The notes beneath the pieces were generated by a model, which did no database searches, was not told where the DNA came from, and worked only from the letters and a program-made list of their open reading frames with translations. The position numbers were made by a program, and so were the translations under genes. This document shows positions 5,889 through 8,226 of a DNA stretch of 8,226 nucleotides, piece by piece. Source of the DNA: Acidimicrobiales bacterium (lineage in GTDB: Bacteria; Actinomycetota; Acidimicrobiia; Acidimicrobiales; SZUA-35); assembly GCA_024641625.1 (NCBI GenBank), contig JAHECQ010000170.1, positions 1 through 8,226 of the forward strand, given 5' to 3'. Each line of letters begins with the position of its first letter. Positions within the stretch are counted from its first letter, which is position 1.

Positions 5889-6758
5889 ATGACAACTATC
5901 GGGTTCGTTGGTCTGGGCGTCATGGGCTTTCCCATGGCCGGACACCTGCACCGGGCTGGGCACGACGTCACCGTCTACAACCGCACCGCATCCAAGGCCG
6001 AGGTCTGGGTGGCCGAGTACGGCGGCCGTCAAGCCCCGACGCCTCGTGAGGCAGCCCATGATGCCGAGGTGGTGTTCACCATCGTCGGCAACGACGACGA
6101 CGTCAGGTCCGTCGTGTACGGCGACGACGGTGTGCTTGCGGGCATGAAGCCGGGTTCGGTGTTGGTCGATCACACCACCGCGTCGGCCGACCTTGCACGC
6201 GAGCTCGAGCAGCGGTGCCACGATGCATCGATCGGATTCCTCGACGCGCCGGTCTCGGGAGGTCAAGCCGGAGCACAGAATGCTCGACTGACCGTGATGT
6301 GTGGGGGAGCCCCCGAAACCTTCGAACAGGTGAGCGAGGTCATACAGACCTACGCGGTCGCCGTCACCCGACTCGGCCCGGCCGGTAGCGGTCAACTGAC
6401 CAAGATGGTCAACCAGTTGTGCATCGCAGGCATCATCCAGGGCCTCTCCGAAGGCATCCACCTCGGGATGTTGGCCGGCCTCGACATCGAGGCCGTCGTG
6501 GGCGTCATCTCCAAGGGCGCGGCCGGCTCCTGGCAGATGGAGAACCGCGGCACCACCATGGCTCAGGGCGAGTTCGACTTCGGATTCGCCGTGGACTGGA
6601 TGCGAAAGGACCTTGGGATCGCGCTGGCCCAGGCTCGTTCGCTGGGGGCCAGCCTGCCACTCGCCGCCATGGTCGACCAGTGGTATGCCCAGATCCAGGC
6701 GCGCGGTGGAAACCGATGGGACACCTCCAGCCTGATCGATCTCCTCAACCGACCCTGA
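5889..6758 (+). CDS. NAD(P)-dependent beta-hydroxyacid dehydrogenase (3-hydroxyisobutyrate dehydrogenase family)
   Basis: 289 residues, the usual family length, cytosolic. The N-terminal Rossmann domain opens with TTIGFVGLGVMGFPMAGHL, with the dinucleotide motif GLGVMG at 8-13, followed by VYNRT (29-33). The Arg32 after the second strand suggests NADP preference, though this is weak. The substrate signature FLDAPVSGGQAGA (118-129) and the catalytic lysine in GSGQLTKMVNQ (Lys172) are intact, as is RKDLGIA (Lys240) of the helical C-terminal domain. These enzymes oxidise beta-hydroxyacids such as 3-hydroxyisobutyrate or tartronate semialdehyde, or reduce succinic semialdehyde, glyoxylate and imines; the sequence does not settle which. 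The LLM gene follows 52 bp downstream on the same strand with no terminator between, so the two are probably cotranscribed. Confidence 0.9.
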   Translation: MTTIGFVGLGVMGFPMAGHLHRAGHDVTVYNRTASKAEVWVAEYGGRQAPTPREAAHDAEVVFTIVGNDDDVRSVVYGDDGVLAGMKPGSVLVDHTTASADLARELEQRCHDASIGFLDAPVSGGQAGAQNARLTVMCGGAPETFEQVSEVIQTYAVAVTRLGPAGSGQLTKMVNQLCIAGIIQGLSEGIHLGMLAGLDIEAVVGVISKGAAGSWQMENRGTTMAQGEFDFGFAVDWMRKDLGIALAQARSLGASLPLAAMVDQWYAQIQARGGNRWDTSSLIDLLNRP

Positions 6759-6810
6759 CCGCCCGAATGGGCACCACCCGAACACCATCTCCCAACTCGA
6801 CAGGACCATC

Positions 6811-7764
6811 ATGACAACCTCCCCTTCATTGCTGCTCGGGGCCCACGTCGGCCAGCAGAACCTCGACATCGACGAACTCCGAGCGCTGTGGTGCCATCTC
6901 GACGCCGCCGGCCTCGACTGGATCTCGCTGTGGGACCATCTCTACGAGGCTCCGAATCAGGGCGGTGTGCTTCCGCACTTCGAAGCGGTTGCTGCGCTGG
7001 CCGCCCTGGCGTGCGACACCACAAACGCCCGACTCGGCTGCCTGGTGTTCTACGTGGGCTACCGCAACCCTGGTCTGCTGGCTCGAGCGGCGGTGACCAT
7101 CGATCATCTGTCCGCAGGACGGTTCGAGCTCGGTCTGGGAGCGGGCTGGCACGAGTGGGAAGCCGAGGCCTACGGCTACGACTTCCCGCCGGTCGGCGAG
7201 CGTTTGTCGATGCTCGACGAGGCCACACAGGTGATTGCCGGCTTGTTGACCAATGAGCGCACCGACTTCAGCGGCGAGTACTACCGGATGTCGAATGCAT
7301 CCCTCGTTCCCAAGCCCGTCAACCAGCACCTGCCGCTGTGGATCGGCGGCAAGGGCGAGAAACGCACCCTCCGGCTGGCTGCACGTCACGGTGATGGATG
7401 GAATGCGGCGTACGTCGGTCCCGACGAGTTCCGACACCTCAATGGGGTCCTCGACCACTGGTGCGAGGTCGAGGGGCGCGATCCACGGCTCATCGAGCGA
7501 TCGGTGAACCTACTGTTCGAGCTCGGCTCCGACGCAGCTGACGTCGAGCGTCGGTCCTCTGCGTTCACGATGCAGTGGGGGGCCATGGCCGACCGGGTCC
7601 GCAACGGTGCCCTGTTGGGCACACCCGATCAGGCGGCCGAGCAGATCCTGGCCTACCGCGATGCCGGAGCCGACCTGGTCAACATCGCCCTCCGGGCACC
7701 CGTCGATGCCGACGTGCTCGATGCGTACCTGTTCGAGGTGGTGCCGAGGCTACGCAGTCTCTGA
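6811..7764 (+). CDS. F420-dependent LLM class oxidoreductase
   Basis: 317 residues, a complete LLM TIM-barrel enzyme, cytosolic. Landmarks: HLDAAGLDWISLWDHLYEAP (29-48), RLGCLVFYVGYRNPGLLARAA (74-94), the F420/flavin segment DHLSAGRFELGLGAGWHEWE (98-117), the lid and loop region FSGEYYRMSNASLVPKPVN, LPLWIGGKGEKRTLRLAAR (174-192) and HGDGWNAAYVGP. Residues LGTPDQAAEQILAYRDAGAD near the end are the typical closing helix. The pattern fits F420-type members (Rv1855c-like) better than FMN-type alkane monooxygenases, but the cofactor is inferred. The start ATG 6811 has AGGA five nt upstream. It follows the dehydrogenase gene and may act with it on a hydroxyacid or alcohol-derived substrate. It converges on glpD with 51 bp between stops. 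Confidence 0.88.
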   Translation: MTTSPSLLLGAHVGQQNLDIDELRALWCHLDAAGLDWISLWDHLYEAPNQGGVLPHFEAVAALAALACDTTNARLGCLVFYVGYRNPGLLARAAVTIDHLSAGRFELGLGAGWHEWEAEAYGYDFPPVGERLSMLDEATQVIAGLLTNERTDFSGEYYRMSNASLVPKPVNQHLPLWIGGKGEKRTLRLAARHGDGWNAAYVGPDEFRHLNGVLDHWCEVEGRDPRLIERSVNLLFELGSDAADVERRSSAFTMQWGAMADRVRNGALLGTPDQAAEQILAYRDAGADLVNIALRAPVDADVLDAYLFEVVPRLRSL

Positions 7765-7815
7765 AGCCCCGGCCTCGATCGCCGCGGGCCCGTTCTTGCC
7801 CGGGTCCGACCAGAG

Positions 7816-8226
7816 TCATCGAGGCAGTCCCTCGAGGGCGAGTTCCCGGTCGATGGTGGCCAACCACCCGTCGACTTCGAGTTCTCGACGCCGGTCGCTC
7901 CAACCCAGTGTCGGAGCAATGAGTTCGGCCACCCGACCGGCGGCCTGACGCCCCCGGTCGGGGCTGTCGAAAGCAATCCTCGTGCGGCGTCGGAGCACAT
8001 CGGCCAATGTCTGTGCTCCCTCGAGGCGGACCGCCGCCAGCACCTCGACCTCCAGGTAGGGGGGCGCCCCGCCGAGCGCCGCGGTTGCAGTGGGCACCTC
8101 GGCGATGAGGTCGGCCAACTCGTCGATCGCACCGCCATATCGTCCGAGCAGCCGATCGACCTGCGTTTCGCTGATGCCCAAACGTGACGCCCACGCCGCG
8201 GCCTGGGCCGTTGCCTGCTGGAAGCC
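7816..8226 (-). CDS. glpD: aerobic glycerol-3-phosphate dehydrogenase, C-terminal part (5' end outside window)
   Basis: 136 residues to the TGA at 7816-7818; the start lies beyond the right edge. It matches the helical C-terminal domain of the FAD-dependent glycerol-3-phosphate dehydrogenase: LLGRYGGAIDELADLI, YLEVEVLAAVRLEGAQTLADVL, the hallmark RRRTRIAFDSPDRG, and VAELIAPTLGW. GlpD oxidises sn-glycerol 3-phosphate to dihydroxyacetone phosphate at the inner face of the membrane and passes electrons to quinone. The FAD domain is not in the window, so activity cannot be judged, and other members of the DAO family sharing this end (for example an alpha-glycerophosphate oxidase) remain possible. 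Confidence 0.85.
   Translation of the reverse strand, partial: GFQQATAQAAAWASRLGISETQVDRLLGRYGGAIDELADLIAEVPTATAALGGAPPYLEVEVLAAVRLEGAQTLADVLRRRTRIAFDSPDRGRQAAGRVAELIAPTLGWSDRRRELEVDGWLATIDRELALEGLPR

Noticed and set aside
5862..6869. 335-codon open frame on the minus strand opposite the dehydrogenase gene
   Set aside because: It covers a recognised gene with a strong ribosome site on the other strand and shows no domain of its own.
7785..7802. Possible terminator hairpin CGGGC-8 nt-GCCCG between the convergent LLM and glpD genes
   Set aside because: The stem has only five pairs and there is no T-run on either side; such matches are common in GC-rich DNA.

Overview
This GC-rich window (high G/C at third codon positions) looks like chromosomal DNA from an actinobacterium, most likely of the Acidimicrobiia/Ilumatobacter type. 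Two things point there. It encodes a convincing mycothione reductase, and mycothiol is an actinobacterial thiol. It also encodes three luciferase-like monooxygenase (LLM) proteins of the F420-dependent kind. At least two genes also seem to be read from leaderless transcripts: a TAnnnT -10 box, 7 nt, then ATG. I see no tRNA, rRNA, CRISPR array, insertion sequence or phage gene. It reads as an ordinary, densely packed core region with some unusual proteins.

Layout. (1) 1-1209, minus: a protein running off the left edge that joins an N-terminal DUF952 domain to a TIGR03564-type F420-dependent oxidoreductase in one reading frame. (2) 1243-1374, minus: a likely 43-residue single-pass membrane protein. 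(3) 1428-2156, plus: a J-domain protein with an unrecognised helical C-terminus, divergent from (2) with only 53 bp between them. (4) 2199-3047, plus: a second F420-type LLM oxidoreductase with its own leaderless promoter. (5) 3052-3942, minus: a PAS-GGDEF protein with a destroyed catalytic motif but an intact RxxD inhibitory-site motif, convergent with (4) and only 4 bp away. (6) 4028-5425, minus: mycothione reductase (mtr). (7) 5422-5856, minus: a DUF983 zinc-ribbon membrane protein whose stop overlaps the mtr start (ATGA). (8) 5889-6758, plus: a 3-hydroxyisobutyrate-dehydrogenase-family enzyme. (9) 6811-7764, plus: a third F420-type LLM oxidoreductase, probably cotranscribed with (8). (10) 7816-8226, minus: the C-terminal end of an aerobic glycerol-3-phosphate dehydrogenase (GlpD) entering from the right edge.

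The theme is redox: F420-dependent hydride transfer, mycothiol recycling, an NAD(P)-dependent dehydrogenase and a FAD-dependent dehydrogenase. No single pathway is evident. The most unusual items are the DUF952-LLM fusion, the probable c-di-GMP receptor made from a dead GGDEF domain, and the compact divergent promoter with overlapping -10 boxes around 1416-1423.
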